A stretch of 64,000 nucleotides of DNA from Perca fluviatilis (lineage: Eukaryota; Chordata; Actinopteri; Perciformes; Percidae): assembly GCF_010015445.1 (NCBI RefSeq), contig NC_053122.1:37220013-37284012 (forward strand), read 5' to 3'. A model generated the notes under the pieces. That model worked only from the letters and a program-made list of their open reading frames with translations, was not told where the DNA came from and did not search any database. Shown piece after piece: positions 62,680 to 64,000 of this stretch. Position numbers and translations under genes: made by a program. How positions within the stretch are numbered: the stretch's first letter is position 1; every line of letters starts with the position of its first letter.

Positions 62680-63150
62680 GTGCCTCCAGAAAAACGCGAT
62701 TATGTGATCACATAATTCAATGCATAATCAGCCAACGTCCGCATATTTATGCGAGGGCCGCCTTTTTTCAAATACGCCGTACTTTCGCCGCATAAATTGC
62801 AGATTTCTGCGCAAAATATGCGGGGCTTGCATGATTTCATAATCCCCGCATTTTCGTTGCAAAAAAAGTCATCTATCTTAGCAGAAAGTTGAAGAACAAA
62901 AAAATGTTGCATTTACTTCACACAAGAGCAGCCATTTTCCCCTGTTGCCATGGGAACATTATGAAGTGACGTAAATACGCGACGTGAACATCATCGAAAA
63001 GCGGGGTGTTGGGGGAATCACTTTTATCTCTCATCAAACTGCAATTTTTGCAAGTTCCTGCAATTTCATTGCATAAAATTCCTGCATATTCCATTGCATT
63101 TTTTAAGAAAAAGTGCTGCATAATCAAGGATTTTTGCCTGCAACAATCAC
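62680..63150. mobile_element. Probable MITE (cctccagaaaaacgcgattatg / gcataatcaaggatttttgcc)
   Basis: The ends are imperfect inverted repeats, and the interior has many mirrored gcat/atgc motifs. Boundaries approximate, no coding sequence. Confidence 0.45.
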
Positions 63151-64000
63151 AAAAAAACTATTCTTCACAATATGAAAACAATATTGACAATTCATTTTTG
63201 CTACTAGAAAAATTAATAACCCTAAAAAAGAAAAGGGAAAAAAAAAAGAGGGGACCAAAGAGGCAGAAATGTAAACTTTAGAACGTGTGACTTTCGGTCC
63301 ACAATCATGTTGTTTCTAGTCATCTGCAACACTTTCATTTTATTATGACCCAGAGCGCAGCATTTAACGCCATTTACACACACAGCCTGTTACACCCGAG
63401 GCCAGTGATTGTATTTTATATTTATAGCGCCATGTGCGGTGGCGATCTGTTCCGAGGATGTAGTTAGAGAAGCCTTTCGGTTTTATTCTCAGTGCTTCCC
63501 TAAGGCATCTCAAAACTCGTACACATTCAACTGTAGCATTTACTGTGACCCCCTCTGTGCATGTACGCTTGCATAACCTTCACATTCCTATCTGATTCAA
63601 ACTGAATCACCCCCGCGAACGCCTAACCCTCCACATAAACGTCCTCAGGCCTTTCCACATTGAGGGGAAAACTCAACATATCAAAAGGCCTCAAGCTAAA
63701 AACTCGCTGGCTGCCAAACCTAATCATGCAATGTGTTTGTTTACTTTCTAAGCCGCGGCTAGTAGCCTGAGAATTAATAGACTTAGATTGAGGCAAACAG
63801 TCAGAATACAGAGCATTACCTGGTACACACACACACACACTAACTCTCTTACTTTCTAACACACACACACACACACAGTCTAGAAATAGCCTTCTAAAAT
63901 GACCACATTGATCACTGTCAAGTCTGCTGAGGCAGCCAGAGCCTCCTCCACCTTCCCCAGTCTGGCCTCCGACAGCTACTGTCCCAGACACTGTAAACGC
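63151..64000. other. epc1 intron 1 sequence, nothing recognised
   Basis: Two short CA runs near 63826-63876; no exon or repeat with definable ends was seen. Confidence 0.4.

Overview
This window looks like vertebrate, and most likely teleost fish, chromosomal DNA. It is AT-rich, with short exons separated by long introns, GT-AG splice sites, many CA/GT microsatellites, tRNA-derived SINEs, LINE fragments, a Tc1 element with a DD34E transposase, and many small TIR elements of hAT, TTAA-target and Harbinger type. Nothing bacterial (operons, CRISPR) is present. Species cannot be named from the sequence.

Two protein-coding genes are supported, and they converge. (1) Plus strand, 734-10293: the 3' seven coding exons of an arylsulfatase I-type sulfatase (arsi). 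The upstream exons with the signal peptide and the Cys that becomes formylglycine lie left of the window. All seven exons join in frame with GT-AG sites and end in a normal stop. Unusually, one exon carries about 170 extra residues rich in Lys, Pro and Ser, inserted into the sulfatase fold just before a conserved C-terminal block. (2) Minus strand, 27788-54781: twelve coding exons of enhancer of polycomb homolog 1 (epc1), a scaffold subunit of the NuA4/TIP60 histone acetyltransferase complex. A 3' UTR runs to about 26.2 kb. The first coding exon must lie right of the window. One conserved part of the EPcA domain, expected between 40406 and 43375, was not found.

Layout: 1-733 arsi intron; 734-10293 arsi exons with intronic MITEs, a Harbinger fragment, a LINE fragment and a fish-type dispersed repeat; 10.3-26.2 kb intergenic, packed with nested elements (including a MITE that carries an internal 47-bp minisatellite), a broken RecQ-like helicase fragment, a SINE, LINE 3' ends and TTAA-flanked elements; 26.2-54.8 kb epc1, whose introns hold hAT MITEs, a large foldback element, a TTAA element with two LINE endonuclease remnants, a CpG-rich stretch and a 1.4-kb microsatellite block; 54.8-64 kb epc1 intron 1, with a frameshifted Tc1 element, a hAT element with a clean 8-bp target duplication and a perfect 36-bp palindrome.

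The two genes are functionally unrelated (a secretory-pathway sulfatase and a nuclear chromatin factor) and show no sign of co-regulation. Most of the novelty is in the mobile-element structures, the arsi insertion and the gap in epc1. Calls rest on reading and on remembered family sequences; no search was run.
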